Positions 15,239-24,848 of a stretch of DNA of 64,000 nt are shown here, one piece after another. The position numbers and the translations under genes are program-made. Positions within the stretch are counted from its first letter, which is position 1; every line of letters starts with the position of its first letter. The DNA comes from Verrucomicrobiia bacterium (GTDB lineage Bacteria > Verrucomicrobiota > Verrucomicrobiia > Verrucomicrobiales > Akkermansiaceae): positions 1 to 64,000 of the forward strand of contig JAUIJD010000020.1 in NCBI GenBank assembly GCA_030431475.1. Reading direction: 5' to 3'. The notes beneath the pieces were generated by a model that saw nothing but the letters and a program-made list of their open reading frames with translations, was not told the DNA's origin and made no database searches.

Positions 15239-16354
15239 TTACTCCTTCGCGACCGCGACCTTGTGGCCATGGGCCTTGAGCAGGGCGTGGCGGCGGGCGA
15301 CCTCGAGGTCGGAGGCGACCATCTCGGCGCACATTTCCTCGACGGTGATCTCCGGAACCCAACCGAGCTTCTCTTTCGCGTTGGTCGGGTCGCCGAGCAA
15401 CGTCTCGACTTCGGCCGGGCGGAAGTAGCGGGGATCGACCCGGACGATCACGTCGCCCTCCTTGACCGCCGGCGCCTTCTCGGCATCGACCGTGGTGGCA
15501 GTGGCGATCTCATCAACACCTTCGCCCGAAAACTCGAGGCCGATGCCGGCCTCGGCCGCCGACATGCGGACGAACTCGCGCACCGAGATCTGCTTGCCGG
15601 TGGCGATGACGAAGTCTTCCGCCTCGTCCTGCTGGAGCATCATCCACTGCATCCGCACGTAGTCCTTGGCATGACCCCAGTCACGGAGGGCGTCCATGTT
15701 GCCGAGGTAGAGGCAGGGTTCGAGCCCCTGCGAGATATTGGCCATCGCGCGGGTGATCTTGCGGGTGACGAAGGTCTCACCGCGGCGCGGCGACTCGTGG
15801 TTGAATAGGATGCCGTTGCAGGCATAGATGCCGTAGGACTCGCGGTAGTTCACCGTGATCCAGTAGGCATACATCTTGGCCACCGCGTAGGGCGAGCGGG
15901 GATAGAAGGGCGTCGTCTCCTTCTGCGGAATCTCCTGCACCTTGCCGAAGAGCTCGGAGGTCGAGGCCTGATAGAAGCGGGTCTTCTTCTCGAGACCGAG
16001 GAAACGAATGGCCTCAAGCAGGCGCAACGCGCCCATCGCATCGACGTCGGCCGTGTACTCGGGCGACTCGAAGGACACCGCGACGTGCGACTGCGCGCCG
16101 AGGTTGTAGACCTCGTCCGGCTGGACCTCGCTGAGGATGCGGGTGAGGTTCGAGCTGTCGGTCAGGTCGCCATAGTGGAGCTTGAAGCGGGCGTGCTCGA
16201 CGTGCGGGTCCTCGTAGATGTGGTCGACCCGTTCGGTGTTGAACAACGAAGCACGACGCTTGATGCCGTGAACCTCGTAGCCTTTCTCAAGGAGAAACTC
16301 CGCGAGATAGGATCCGTCCTGGCCGGTGATGCCGGTGATGAGCGCTTTTTTCAT
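15239..16354 (-). CDS. gmd: GDP-mannose 4,6-dehydratase
   Basis: A 371-residue extended short-chain dehydrogenase converting GDP-D-mannose to GDP-4-keto-6-deoxymannose. It has the nucleotide-binding [34 protein letters not shown], the catalytic threonine and [14 protein letters not shown] segment, and [10 protein letters not shown] with the YxxxK pair; [20 protein letters not shown] is diagnostic of Gmd. With fcl next to it the product is GDP-L-fucose. Length matches the family. Confidence 0.97.
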   Translation of the reverse strand: MKKALITGITGQDGSYLAEFLLEKGYEVHGIKRRASLFNTERVDHIYEDPHVEHARFKLHYGDLTDSSNLTRILSEVQPDEVYNLGAQSHVAVSFESPEYTADVDAMGALRLLEAIRFLGLEKKTRFYQASTSELFGKVQEIPQKETTPFYPRSPYAVAKMYAYWITVNYRESYGIYACNGILFNHESPRRGETFVTRKITRAMANISQGLEPCLYLGNMDALRDWGHAKDYVRMQWMMLQQDEAEDFVIATGKQISVREFVRMSAAEAGIGLEFSGEGVDEIATATTVDAEKAPAVKEGDVIVRVDPRYFRPAEVETLLGDPTNAKEKLGWVPEITVEEMCAEMVASDLEVARRHALLKAHGHKVAVAKE

Positions 16355-16389
16355 AATGCTGGAAGAGGGATGGAGTGAACTTCCGGAGA

Positions 16390-16532
16390 GGAGTGACTCC
16401 TTTCAAGGAGCCATGAGAGAGGGAGAACGGCTATCCAGCCGTTCTTCGCACGGGTTGGCCAACGCAGCCGGTCACCGCCGAGCGACCGGAGCTCGCCTTC
16501 CCCTTCCCATGGCGCTTGCAAAGCGCCACTCC
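16390..16532. repeat. BIME-like inverted hairpin pair, GGAGTGGC type
   Basis: Opens GGAGTGACTCCTTTCAAGG, with inner hairpin GAACGGCT-ATCC-AGCCGTTC, and closes GGCGCTTGCAAAGCGCC then ACTCC. It lies between the gmd ATG and the fcl stop codon. Stem sequences differ from other copies but pairing is kept. Confidence 0.85.
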
Positions 16533-16539
16533 GCGCCGC

Positions 16540-17478
16540 TCACAGCCTCGCGGCGCCGGATTCGAGGGAGGCGAGGAAGTCGCGGTAGGCTCCGGCGAGG
16601 CCGGTTTCCAGGGCGATCGCAGGCGCCCAGCCGGTGGCCTTGATGCGGGAGACGTCCATCAGCTTGCGCGGGGTGCCGTCGGGCTTGCTCGGGTCGGTCT
16701 CGATCCGGCCCTTGTAGCCGACGGTCTTCGCAACGAGTTGGGCGAGTTCGAGGATGGTCACGTCCTCTCCCACCCCGACGTTCACCCAGTCGGGCGGATC
16801 CTCAAGGCCGAGCAAGTGGAAGCAGGCGGCGGCGAGGTCATCGACGTGCAGGAACTCGCGCCGCGGCGATCCGGTCCCCCAGATCGCGACGCTTTCCGCA
16901 CCCGATTCCTTTGCCTCATGGAAGCGGCGGATGAGCGCCGGAATGACGTGCGAGTTCTCGGGATGGTAATTGTCGCCGGGGCCGTAGAGGTTGGTCGGCA
17001 TCGCCGAGTGATACATCAGCCCGTGCTGCGCCCGGTAGTGCTGGCACATCTTGAGACCCGCGATCTTGGCGATGGCGTAGGCTTCGTTGGTGACTTCGAG
17101 CGGACTGGTCAGCAGGCAGTCTTCGGGCATCGGCTGCGGCGCCAGTTTCGGATAGATGCACGACGAACCGAGAAAGAGAACGCGCCCAACGTCCGCCTGA
17201 CGACATCCCTCGACGCAGTTGGCGGCGATCGCGAGGTTCTCGTAGATGAAGTCGGCCGGGTAGGTCGAGTTGGCGTGGATGCCGCCAACCTTGGCCGCGG
17301 CGATGATCACGATGTCCGGCTTCTCCTCCGAGAGGAAGGCGAAGGTGTCGGACTGGTCGCAGAGGTCAACCCGGTCGCGTCCGGCGGTGAGGACCTCGAA
17401 GCCCCCCTGCTTTTCCGCCTCGCGCACCAGCGCCGAGCCCACCATTCCCCGGTGTCCGGCAATGAAGAGTTTTTTCAT
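16540..17478 (-). CDS. fcl: GDP-L-fucose synthase
   Basis: A 312-residue epimerase/reductase finishing GDP-L-fucose from the Gmd product. It has [16 protein letters not shown] (Rossmann loop), [35 protein letters not shown] and [20 protein letters not shown] with the YxxxK pair; [20 protein letters not shown] is diagnostic. It lies directly upstream of gmd in the operon order. Confidence 0.97.
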   Translation of the reverse strand: MKKLFIAGHRGMVGSALVREAEKQGGFEVLTAGRDRVDLCDQSDTFAFLSEEKPDIVIIAAAKVGGIHANSTYPADFIYENLAIAANCVEGCRQADVGRVLFLGSSCIYPKLAPQPMPEDCLLTSPLEVTNEAYAIAKIAGLKMCQHYRAQHGLMYHSAMPTNLYGPGDNYHPENSHVIPALIRRFHEAKESGAESVAIWGTGSPRREFLHVDDLAAACFHLLGLEDPPDWVNVGVGEDVTILELAQLVAKTVGYKGRIETDPSKPDGTPRKLMDVSRIKATGWAPAIALETGLAGAYRDFLASLESGAARL

Positions 17479-17486
17479 AGGAATTG

Positions 17487-17553
17487 GGAGAGCGAGTTTT
17501 TGACTCGCTTGGGCTTGCTTGATCGGATGCAGCGACTTGAAAAGTCGCTCTCC
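17487..17553. repeat. Short inverted hairpin pair, GGAGAGCGA type
   Basis: The left arm GGAGAGCGAGTTTTTGACTC folds as GCGAGT-TTTTG-ACTCGC and the right arm GCGACTTGAAAAGTCGC folds on itself; the outer GGAGAGC/GCTCTCC sequences pair. It fills the fcl-to-dehydrogenase gap. The right arm matches the hairpin inside long repeat copies A-C. Confidence 0.85.
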
Positions 17554-17556
17554 ATA

Positions 17557-18864
17557 CTACGCCTTGACCACCTGCCCGTCGGAGGTGGTGACGGTGGCCA
17601 TGGCGTTGCGGGTGTCGACGATCAGGTCGGACCAGGCCGCGAGTTGATCGAGATCAAAGGCCTTGTGATGGGTCGCGATCACGACGCAATCGAAGCCGCG
17701 AATGGTCGCCTCGTCCCACGCCACCGATTCGCTTCCCGCCCACTCCATGTGCTCGCGGGTCGGACCGACGACGGGCACGTGGGGATCGAAGTAGGCGACC
17801 TCCGCACCGAGGCGCTTGAAACCGTCGAGCAGGTGGAAGGTCGGCGACTCGCGCATGTCGTCGACATCCGGCTTGTAGGCGAGGCCCATCAGCAGGATCC
17901 GGCTCCCCTTCACCGCCTTGGCCCGGGAATTCAGCGCCTCCATCGTACGATGGATGACGTAGTCAGGCATCCCTCGGTTGATCTCGCCGGCGAGTTCGAT
18001 GAAGCGGGTGTGCACGCCGTACTCGCGCGCCTTCCAGGTCAGGTAGAAGGGATCGATGGGAATGCAGTGGCCGCCGAGACCGGGGCCCGGATAGAAGGGC
18101 TTGAAACCGAAGGGCTTGGTCGAGGCCGCGCGGATCACCTCCCAGATGTCGATGCCCATGCGATCGGCGGCGACCTTGAGCTCGTTGACCAAGCCGATGT
18201 TGACCGCACGGTAGATGTTCTCGAGCAGCTTGGTCAGTTCCGCCACCTTGCAGGAACTCACCGGCACCACCTCGTCGAAGACCGCCCCGTAGAGCGCGAC
18301 ACCCGCTTCGAGGCAGGCGGGGGTCACACCGCCGACGACCTTGGGGATGTTGGTGGCCGAGAAGTCGGGATTGCCCGGATCCTCGCGCTCCGGCGAGTAG
18401 ACGACGTGGATGGCTTCACCGACCGTGAACCCGGCATCCTCGATCCGGGTGACCAGTTCCTCGTCGGTCGTCCCGGGGTAGGTCGTGCTCTCGAGGCTGA
18501 TGACCTGGCCGGCGCGCAGCCCGGGCACGATGGCCTCGATGGTGCTCACGACGTAGCTGAGGTCCGGCTCGAAATGCTCGTCGAGCGGGGTCGGCACGCA
18601 GAGGATGAGCGCGTCGCACTCGCCCACCCGCGAGAAGTCGGTCGTCGCGTCGAGGGTCCCCGCCGCCTTGGCCTCCGCGACCTGCCCGGTGGGGATGTGC
18701 TCGATGTAGGAGCGGCCTTCGGCGAGCGCGTCGATCTTCGCGGGATCGATGTCCAACCCAAGCGCCCGGTAGCCGGCCCGGGCGTAGGCCAGCAGCAGCG
18801 GCAGCCCGACGTAGCCGAGGCCGACGACCCCGATGACCGACTTTTTGTCCAGTTCCTTGCTCAT
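17557..18864 (-). CDS. UDP-sugar 6-dehydrogenase (WbpA/WecC-like)
   Basis: A 435-residue NAD-dependent dehydrogenase oxidising the C6 of a UDP-hexose or UDP-HexNAc to a uronate. It has [19 protein letters not shown] (NAD site), [40 protein letters not shown] and the catalytic cysteine in [16 protein letters not shown]; the third domain begins [19 protein letters not shown]. The sequence resembles UDP-GlcNAc 6-dehydrogenases more than UDP-glucose enzymes, but substrate cannot be fixed by eye. It overlaps the mutase gene by 4 nt. Confidence 0.9.
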   Translation of the reverse strand: MSKELDKKSVIGVVGLGYVGLPLLLAYARAGYRALGLDIDPAKIDALAEGRSYIEHIPTGQVAEAKAAGTLDATTDFSRVGECDALILCVPTPLDEHFEPDLSYVVSTIEAIVPGLRAGQVISLESTTYPGTTDEELVTRIEDAGFTVGEAIHVVYSPEREDPGNPDFSATNIPKVVGGVTPACLEAGVALYGAVFDEVVPVSSCKVAELTKLLENIYRAVNIGLVNELKVAADRMGIDIWEVIRAASTKPFGFKPFYPGPGLGGHCIPIDPFYLTWKAREYGVHTRFIELAGEINRGMPDYVIHRTMEALNSRAKAVKGSRILLMGLAYKPDVDDMRESPTFHLLDGFKRLGAEVAYFDPHVPVVGPTREHMEWAGSESVAWDEATIRGFDCVVIATHHKAFDLDQLAAWSDLIVDTRNAMATVTTSDGQVVKA

Positions 18865-20039
18865 GTTGAAGATTGCGGACCTTTCCCGTAGCGGGCGAGA
18901 AGACGGTCGGCCTCCGCGAGGGCCATGCCAGTCACCTGGTCCATGTTGTAGTAGCGGTAGGTCGCGAGGCGACCGATGAAGCTGACATGTTCCTCGCGAG
19001 TCGCGAGGTCGGCATAGCGGCGGTAGGACTCGGTGGCGTCGGGGGCGGGCACCGGATAGTAGGGCTCGTCGCCGGGCCGCCAGTCCTTCGGAAATTCGCG
19101 GACGATGGTCGTCGCGTCGATCCGCTGCCCGGTGGCGTGCTTGATCTCGACGATGCGCGTGAAGGGGATCTCGGCCTCCGGGTAGTTGACCTGCATCGCC
19201 GGTTGCCAGAACCCCGGCTTGCCTGAGACCGGCTCGCGAGGGATCAGTTGCTCGCGTGTGAAGCTTTCGGGTTCGAATCGCAGCGACCGGTAGGGCAAGG
19301 CGCCGAAGCGGCGTCCGTAAAACTCGTCGATCGGGCCGGTGAAGACGAGGTGGCGATGGTCCCAGCGGCGTTTCGCCTCTTCAAAATCAACCCCGAGGTG
19401 GAGTTTCAGTCCGGGCGCGGCGTCGAGCATCCGCTCGAACATAGCGGTATAGCCCCGGTCGGGAAGCGCCTGGAATGTTTCCCGAAGGTAACGGTTGTCG
19501 CGGTTGGTGCGGATCGGGATGCGCCCGCAGACGCTCGGGTCGAGGTCCCGCGGATGCCGCTTCCACTGCTTGAGCGTGTAGCCTTCGAAGAATTGCTCGT
19601 AGAGTTCGCGGCCGACCTGCGAGAGGATGACTTCCTCGGAGTTCTGTGGGTCGTCGATCGGCACCCGCTCCTTCTCGAGCCATGCCTCGAATTCCTCGGA
19701 GGTCGAGGGCCGCCCGATCCACTCCTCGAAGGTGTTGAGGTTGATCGGAAAGCTCCAGTGGCGACCGGCGGCGTGGCTTTTGATTTCGTAGTCGACCGGA
19801 TGCCAGCCGGTGAAGCGCGTCAGGTAGTCGACGATCCGCTGCGAGTTGCTCCGGAAGTAGTGGGGGCCGTAGCGGTGGATCAGGACGCCGGCGGCGTCGG
19901 TCGCATCGTGGGCGTTGCCGCCGAGGTGCGCACGGCGGTCGACGACCACGCACTTCCATCCGGCGGCGGCGAGCCGTTCCCCGACGACCAGCCCGGCGAA
20001 GCCGGCGCCGACGATCAGGAAATCGGTGCGGCCCTCCAC
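18861..20039 (-). CDS. glf: UDP-galactopyranose mutase
   Basis: A 392-residue flavoenzyme interconverting UDP-galactopyranose and UDP-galactofuranose. It has [18 protein letters not shown] (FAD site), a [20 protein letters not shown] segment, [33 protein letters not shown] and the C-terminal [18 protein letters not shown], all canonical. Its presence implies galactofuranose in the polymer. The stop overlaps the next gene (ATGA), and the start is 4 nt from the decarboxylase stop, so it is tightly coupled. Confidence 0.96.
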   Translation of the reverse strand: MEGRTDFLIVGAGFAGLVVGERLAAAGWKCVVVDRRAHLGGNAHDATDAAGVLIHRYGPHYFRSNSQRIVDYLTRFTGWHPVDYEIKSHAAGRHWSFPINLNTFEEWIGRPSTSEEFEAWLEKERVPIDDPQNSEEVILSQVGRELYEQFFEGYTLKQWKRHPRDLDPSVCGRIPIRTNRDNRYLRETFQALPDRGYTAMFERMLDAAPGLKLHLGVDFEEAKRRWDHRHLVFTGPIDEFYGRRFGALPYRSLRFEPESFTREQLIPREPVSGKPGFWQPAMQVNYPEAEIPFTRIVEIKHATGQRIDATTIVREFPKDWRPGDEPYYPVPAPDATESYRRYADLATREEHVSFIGRLATYRYYNMDQVTGMALAEADRLLARYGKGPQSST

Positions 20040-20043
20040 GGGA

Positions 20044-21015
20044 TCAGGCGGGCGCGAGCACGCCCTTGAAGTAGTCGATGGTTTCCCGGATCCCCTCCTC
20101 GAAACCGACCTGCGGCTCCCAGCCGAGGATCTCCTTGGCGCGGGTGATGTCGGGCTTGCGGATCTTCGGATCGTCGGGCGGCAGCGGCCGGTCCTCGATG
20201 GTCAGCTCGACCTCGCAGATGCGGGCGATGGCCTCGGCGAATTCGCGGATGCTCATCTCGTGCGGATTGCCGCAATTGACCGGCTCGTGGAAACTGCTGC
20301 GGGCCAGCCGCCAGATGCCATCGACCAGGTCGCTGACGTAGCAGAACGACCGCGTCTGCCGGCCGTCGCCGAAGACGGTCATGGGCTCGCCGCGCAAGGC
20401 CTGGCCGATGAAGGCGGGCACGACGCGCCCGTCGTCGAGGCGCATCCGCGGACCGTAGGTGTTGAAGATGCGGACGATCTTGGTGTCGAGACCGTAGGCC
20501 CGGTGGTAGGCCATTGCGGCCGCCTCGGCGTAGCGTTTCGCCTCGTCGTAGCAGGAGCGCACGCCGATCGAATTCACGTTGCCCCAGTAGGTTTCCGGCT
20601 GCGGGTGCACCTCGGGGTCGCCATAGACCTCGGAGGTCGAGGCCACCAGATAGGTCGCCCCTTTCTCCCGAGCCAGGTCGAGCGCGTGGTGGGAGGCATC
20701 GGAGCCGGCCTTCAGCGTCTCGACCGGGATCTCGACGTAGTCGATCGGACTCGCGGGCGAGGCCATGTGCAGGACGAAGGCGACCTCGCCGTCGATCGCG
20801 TAGGGCTTCGAAACGTCATGCTCGAGGAAGCGGAAGTCCGGGTGTCCATCGAGGTGTGCGAGATTGTCCGGAGTACCGGTGACGAAGTTGTCGAGCGCCA
20901 CCACCTTGAGGCCGTCGGCCAGCAGCCGGTCGATGAGGTGGGAGGCCACGAAGCCCGCCCCGCCGGTGACCACCGCGGTTTGGCCCTTGAAGTCGGAAGG
21001 ATTCTTGATCATCAC
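20044..21015 (-). CDS. uxs: UDP-glucuronate decarboxylase (UDP-xylose synthase)
   Basis: A 323-residue NAD-dependent short-chain dehydrogenase making UDP-xylose from UDP-glucuronate. It has [58 protein letters not shown] and [19 protein letters not shown] with the YxxxK pair, typical of Uxs. It is the first sugar gene of the operon, preceded by a 180-nt leader that contains a palindrome also found before the regulator gene. Confidence 0.92.
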   Translation of the reverse strand: MMIKNPSDFKGQTAVVTGGAGFVASHLIDRLLADGLKVVALDNFVTGTPDNLAHLDGHPDFRFLEHDVSKPYAIDGEVAFVLHMASPASPIDYVEIPVETLKAGSDASHHALDLAREKGATYLVASTSEVYGDPEVHPQPETYWGNVNSIGVRSCYDEAKRYAEAAAMAYHRAYGLDTKIVRIFNTYGPRMRLDDGRVVPAFIGQALRGEPMTVFGDGRQTRSFCYVSDLVDGIWRLARSSFHEPVNCGNPHEMSIREFAEAIARICEVELTIEDRPLPPDDPKIRKPDITRAKEILGWEPQVGFEEGIRETIDYFKGVLAPA

Positions 21016-21152
21016 GCCGTCAGATTTCGGGCACGCTGCCGCCCCTGGTCGAATGTCCGATTTCGGACAAAACCACGGGCGCTGCGTTCGGGAAATGGAT
21101 GGAGCCGGGCCAAAGCTTCGGCGTCGCGGCCATGCATGGCGGAATCCGGCGA

Positions 21153-21174
21153 TTGTTCAATCCAAAATGAACAA
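21153..21174. promoter_or_regulatory. Candidate operator, TTGTTCA-N8-TGAACAA
   Basis: A perfect 7-bp inverted repeat, TTGTTCA and TGAACAA, around ATCCAAAA, in the leader between the NusG-like gene and uxs. The same half-sites and almost the same spacer (ATCAAAAA) recur at 22288-22309 in front of the GbsR-like gene. A dimeric repressor site is the likeliest reading. Confidence 0.7.
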
Positions 21175-21198
21175 TTCGGGAAATTCTCCGAATTCGCC

Positions 21199-21750
21199 TC
21201 AGGGAAGCGGCTTTCGCGGCAACAGCAGGCTGAACAGGTCGACCTCGACCAGGTGCGGCTGACCGAGGAACTCGAGCAGCACCTTGACCCGCTCGCGTCC
21301 GGGCAGCACCGAGACCACCTCGCCGCGGAATCCGCCCAGCGGACCGCTGGCAATTTCGACCTCCTCGCCCTTCTCGATGCGGGGGGCGACGGTGAGGGTC
21401 TCGACCTCGTCGGACTCGTCCCGGCCCTTCGCCACCTCGGCCCGCAGGACCGAGACGAACTCGTCCGCCACCGGCGGCACGATCTCGCCGAAGCGCACCA
21501 GCCCGCGCACCCCCTGCGAGTAGATCACCAGGCGCTCGCTTTCGCTGAGGACGAAGCGCGCCAGAATGTAACCGGGGAACAGCGCCTCGACCCACCAGAC
21601 CTTGCCGCGACGCGTCGCCTTGCGGTAGCGCAGGCGAGGACAGAAGACCTCGACGCCGTCGAGCTCGCGCAGGTGCTGGGCGGCGACGTGCTCGCGCTTC
21701 GGCTGCGTCTTGACGCAGTACCAGCATGGCTCGTCGGAGCCCGAACTCAT
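21199..21750 (-). CDS. NusG/RfaH-like transcription antiterminator
   Basis: A 183-residue specialised NusG paralogue that would ride on RNA polymerase and prevent early termination in the long EPS operon. The NGN domain shows [28 protein letters not shown] and [13 protein letters not shown]; the C-terminal KOW segment is [20 protein letters not shown]. The start at 21750 ([12 protein letters not shown]) overlaps the regulator's stop codon as ATGA. The position matches RfaH- and UpxY-like factors, which sit at the head of capsule loci. Confidence 0.92.
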   Translation of the reverse strand: MSSGSDEPCWYCVKTQPKREHVAAQHLRELDGVEVFCPRLRYRKATRRGKVWWVEALFPGYILARFVLSESERLVIYSQGVRGLVRFGEIVPPVADEFVSVLRAEVAKGRDESDEVETLTVAPRIEKGEEVEIASGPLGGFRGEVVSVLPGRERVKVLLEFLGQPHLVEVDLFSLLLPRKPLP

Positions 21751-22259
21751 TGACCGAGAACTTTTTGCATCAGCGGCAGCATCATCCGTGCCCGCTTCAT
21801 CCACCCCTCGAGCTTGGCCACCCGCTCGTCGTAGAACTCCCGTGCCTCGCGGTCGTCCTCGGCAGCGACCGCCTCGAACAGCCGCCCAACCTTGAGCTGG
21901 CCGCTGTCGAGATGAGGACGCACCTGCTCACGAATGAACCCACCGGCCAGACGCTTCAGGTCGACCGCCGCCTCGTAGTGAACGCGGCGCACGCCGGGCA
22001 TCTCCGCCTCCTTGACCGCCCCCAGTCCGCGCAGCGTCCGCAGCCCCTGACTGGCCGAGCCCTTGCTGATCCCGAGGCGCCTCACCAGATCGTCGAGCGA
22101 CAGCGGTTCGCGACTGATGAACAGCAGCCCGTAGATCTCGCCCACCGAGCCCGGCATCCCGAGCACGCGGACGCCATCGACGAAGAAATCGACCACCTGC
22201 CGCTCCAGATCGGTCAGTTCGGCCACCGGCGCGGCATCGCTTTCCTCAAGCTCGGGCAT
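21747..22259 (-). CDS. GbsR/MarR-family transcriptional regulator
   Basis: A 170-residue DNA-binding protein. A winged helix is visible (EIYGLLFISREPLSLDDLV, RRLGISKGSASQGLRTLRGLG, then a wing with GVRRVHYEA), followed by a helical dimerisation region, as in GbsR-type repressors. The start at 22259 (MPELEESDAAP) is preferred because the longer start would run into the upstream palindrome. Being translationally coupled to the NusG-like gene, it is likely the switch of the EPS locus and probably autoregulated. Confidence 0.9.
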   Translation of the reverse strand: MPELEESDAAPVAELTDLERQVVDFFVDGVRVLGMPGSVGEIYGLLFISREPLSLDDLVRRLGISKGSASQGLRTLRGLGAVKEAEMPGVRRVHYEAAVDLKRLAGGFIREQVRPHLDSGQLKVGRLFEAVAAEDDREAREFYDERVAKLEGWMKRARMMLPLMQKVLGQ

Positions 22260-22287
22260 GCACAGCCGGATAGGGAGGTTTGTGAGA

Positions 22288-22309
22288 TAGTTCAATCAAA
22301 AATGAACAT
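22288..22309. promoter_or_regulatory. Candidate operator, GTTCA-N8-TGAAC
   Basis: Inverted half-sites GTTCA and TGAAC (22290-22307) around ATCAAAAA, 29-50 nt upstream of the GbsR-like start codon. It is nearly identical to the palindrome at 21153-21174. Confidence 0.7.
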
Positions 22310-22316
22310 CTCGCAA

Positions 22317-24221
22317 TCACCGGCGAACCACTCGCAGGAACTCGGACGGCTGCCCGGAGCCGGGATACCGTGCGAACCAGCGCCGTTCACCGATCGACTG
22401 GATCACGGGCTTCCGGAGTTCGAATCCGCTGAGATTCGTTCCGGTCTCCACTCCGAATTCCATCCCGAAAGGCGGGTCCCAGCCGACGCCGTAAAAGGGG
22501 CTCCCTCCGCTGAAGTCCGCGAACACCTCCGCGATCAATGGCGTCGGCACCACCGCCGGCGCGACCATGGTGTGGTTGGTGACCACCTCGTCGTAGCGGC
22601 GCACGCGCATCTCGGGCTGATAGATGTCGATGTAGATGTCGCTCGGCCCCGCCGCCACCCAGGTCTGCGGATCGCCGGCCGTGCCGTTGAAATCGATGCC
22701 CAGCACCCAGCCGTTGGAATCGACGATCTCGTCCATCGGCGTGGTCTGCGTCGAAACCAGCACCGTCTCGCGCGTCTGCGCGACCACCACGGTCTCGCCG
22801 GGCTCGGCCCAGGCGAGCGCCTGCTGGACCTGCGCGTCGGTCACGCCTTCGAGAAGGTTCCCGGGATCCAGTGCGACGTTCACAAAGCAGCGCTTCACCT
22901 CGACCACATCGCGGCCGATCACGTCGCTCTCGACCAGAAACACCTCCCCCGTCGTGCCGGCGTCCTCCGAGGCCTCGCGGTAGATCATCCGCGCCTCATG
23001 GCTCGCCGTGTGTTCGGTGGTGACGGTGCGCGTCTCGAATCGATCCACGACCACGTCCTCGGTCGTCAGCGCCGTCCAGGTAGCTGGATCCTCGGGGTCG
23101 CCCGAGTAATCGACATCCTCCACCGCCCCATGGGCATCGAAGCGGGAATCGAGCATGGCGGTCGTCTCGCCGATGACCTCATCGATTGCATGCAGGGCGA
23201 GGCCGGCCGAACCGGGAGTAAGCTTCGCCTCCAGCGTGGAAGCATCGGCCGGGGCCACCTCCGGCGGCACCGAGCCGACCGGCGTGTAGGTTTTCGAGTA
23301 GGCATGCGTGACATCGGTGACCTCCAGAACCTCCGAGATCTCCGGATTGAGCAGGATCTCCCCGGTCGAATCGGGGACGACCAGCTCGTAGTCGAGCGTC
23401 TGGTCGAGATAGCCGTCGCCCTCCTCCGTCTCGAGGATCACGTTGACCAGAACGTCGGCGGAGCCGATCGCGATCCAGGTCGCGTAGTCGTTGGGATCGC
23501 CGATATAGTCGACGCCGAACTGAATGTCGTAGGCCTTGACCTCCCGGTCCACCTCTCCGAGCAGCGTTTCCAGCCGGAACACCCCGTAGCCCTTCGCGAG
23601 CGGCACCACGTCTCCCGGTGCCGCGCCGCTCAAGGCGGCGGTCACCAACTCCGCGGGAATGCACGCCGGCACGGTCGAGGGCGTGCATCGAAGCGTGGCG
23701 GTTTCCGTCTCGACCACATCGGTTGGAACCGGGACGGAGAAGATCGAGACGTTCACGTTCGGATTGCCTCCGTTCAGCGGCTCATCGACGACATATTCCT
23801 CGAAGACATGGTGGCGGCTCCGGCGCTCGCGCGTCCGCAGGACCCGTCGCTCGACCGGCACCTCGGCTTCTCCGATGGCCGTCCACGACTCCACATCCAA
23901 CAGCTCACCGGAGAAATCGACGCCCGCGTGGGCGCCCTGCGGATCGATCACGGTGCGGACAGACACGACCTCGTCGGCGGAGAAACGTCTCTCAGCGGTG
24001 CTTTCGAGAACCGCCGGCTGGCCCGGAGCCACCGAGGCCAGCGCATCATCGATCTCCTGCCCGGTGTATTTCGATGGCGCGTGGGGCCGGGAAAACCCGG
24101 ACTGAATGACCTCTTCCGGCAGGTCGATGTCATGCACCAGGTCCGGGAGCTCGATGCGTTCGATGCTGACCTCACCGATGGCCGCGGCGATCGGGAGGAG
24201 GAAAAACACGGGAGATCTCAT
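22317..24221 (-). CDS. Secreted protein with four ~135-residue repeats
   Basis: A 634-residue exported protein (signal peptide MRSPVFFLLPIAAAIGE; start at 24221 chosen for it). No known family is recognised. Four repeats are visible, each closing with a G(V/I)D(F/Y)-x-G...TW-x-A motif at about residues 100-121, 236-257, 369-390 and 508-529, and each preceded by a segment like LASVAPGQPAVL or LAWAEPGETVVV. The protein is very acidic and poor in lysine. The C-terminus (GVETGTNLSGFELRK ... SEFLRVVRR) resembles the end module of other secreted proteins in the window. It lies just upstream of the EPS regulator on the same strand. Confidence 0.8.
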   Translation of the reverse strand: MRSPVFFLLPIAAAIGEVSIERIELPDLVHDIDLPEEVIQSGFSRPHAPSKYTGQEIDDALASVAPGQPAVLESTAERRFSADEVVSVRTVIDPQGAHAGVDFSGELLDVESWTAIGEAEVPVERRVLRTRERRSRHHVFEEYVVDEPLNGGNPNVNVSIFSVPVPTDVVETETATLRCTPSTVPACIPAELVTAALSGAAPGDVVPLAKGYGVFRLETLLGEVDREVKAYDIQFGVDYIGDPNDYATWIAIGSADVLVNVILETEEGDGYLDQTLDYELVVPDSTGEILLNPEISEVLEVTDVTHAYSKTYTPVGSVPPEVAPADASTLEAKLTPGSAGLALHAIDEVIGETTAMLDSRFDAHGAVEDVDYSGDPEDPATWTALTTEDVVVDRFETRTVTTEHTASHEARMIYREASEDAGTTGEVFLVESDVIGRDVVEVKRCFVNVALDPGNLLEGVTDAQVQQALAWAEPGETVVVAQTRETVLVSTQTTPMDEIVDSNGWVLGIDFNGTAGDPQTWVAAGPSDIYIDIYQPEMRVRRYDEVVTNHTMVAPAVVPTPLIAEVFADFSGGSPFYGVGWDPPFGMEFGVETGTNLSGFELRKPVIQSIGERRWFARYPGSGQPSEFLRVVRR

Positions 24222-24326
24222 GGCGGGGGACGAGGTGGCAGCGTCCGGCATGCCAACCATCAGCCTGCCATCATGCGCGAACCCGCCCTCCCCCGGTCAA
24301 GGCGAATCCGGAGACACTCGCGCCTC

Positions 24327-24396
24327 CTACTCGGCCAACCACCGCCCGAGCGCCGCCTCGAACTTCGCCCCGCGGCGGACGCAGACGCCCTCGCCG
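24327..24396 (-). other. Duplicate of the dnaE 3' end
   Basis: 70 nt matching the last codons of dnaE (25318-25387) with 6 differences. On the minus strand it reads GEGVCVRRGAKFEAALGRWL-AE-stop, against GEGFCVRRGAKLEAALGRWL-AE-stop in dnaE. No dnaE-like sequence was recognised further upstream of this copy. It is either a relic of a second polymerase gene or one side of an insertion that duplicated the dnaE end. Confidence 0.85.
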
Positions 24397-24548
24397 GTAC
24401 CACCGGCGAGCCGCTTCCCCGGATCGTCTGAGAAGTGGCGATCCCGACCCTCATGGCGGGGCTCCCGATTCTCGTTACCGGATTGAATCACCAGACGGGA
24501 AACGCAACAAGGCCGCGGTTAGGGATCGGGACCACTGCCTTAGCCTTT

Positions 24549-24848
24549 TTATTCTCGGGACAGCCCGAACGCAGGATGCCTGCGGTCGTGCCGAAGCACC
24601 AAAACTCGAATCCCACCCCGGATCCGACGGTAAAAGAAGTGGTAGGGAAAACCGGTAACGGGTGCCCGGCGAAGAAACTCGTGAACCGGGTGAAATCGTT
24701 CCGGGTTCTCCAAGGCTCGATTCACCTGGCGGAGGAACGCCTCGTAGAAGCGATCTGCAAGCGGCTGGCCAGCCTCCTCGATCTAGTTACGGCGAATGCC
24801 GTCCATGTCCCTCTGGACCAGCCGATGGAATATGACCTCGTCCGCCAC
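24549..24848 (-). pseudogene. RelE/ParE-family toxin with an in-frame amber codon
   Basis: Starting at GTG 24848, which shares one base with the antitoxin stop, the frame reads VADEVIFHRLVQRDMDGIRR, N, then TAG at 24783-24785. It continues in frame as IEEAGQPLADRFYEAFLRQV ... NPERFHPVHEFLRRAP ... PYHFFYRRIRGGIRVLVLRH and a normal end (100 codons). This is a standard RelE/ParE-type layout with one nonsense mutation at codon 22, where the family often has Y. Expected product: none, unless the codon is suppressed or translation restarts downstream. Confidence 0.85.

Noticed and set aside
16516-18891. 791-codon open frame on the plus strand
   Set aside because: Antisense to fcl and the UDP-sugar dehydrogenase; high G+C makes such long shadows common here.
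21726-24431. 901-codon open frame on the plus strand
   Set aside because: Shadow of the GbsR-like gene and the four-repeat secreted protein; histidine/arginine-rich and without motifs.
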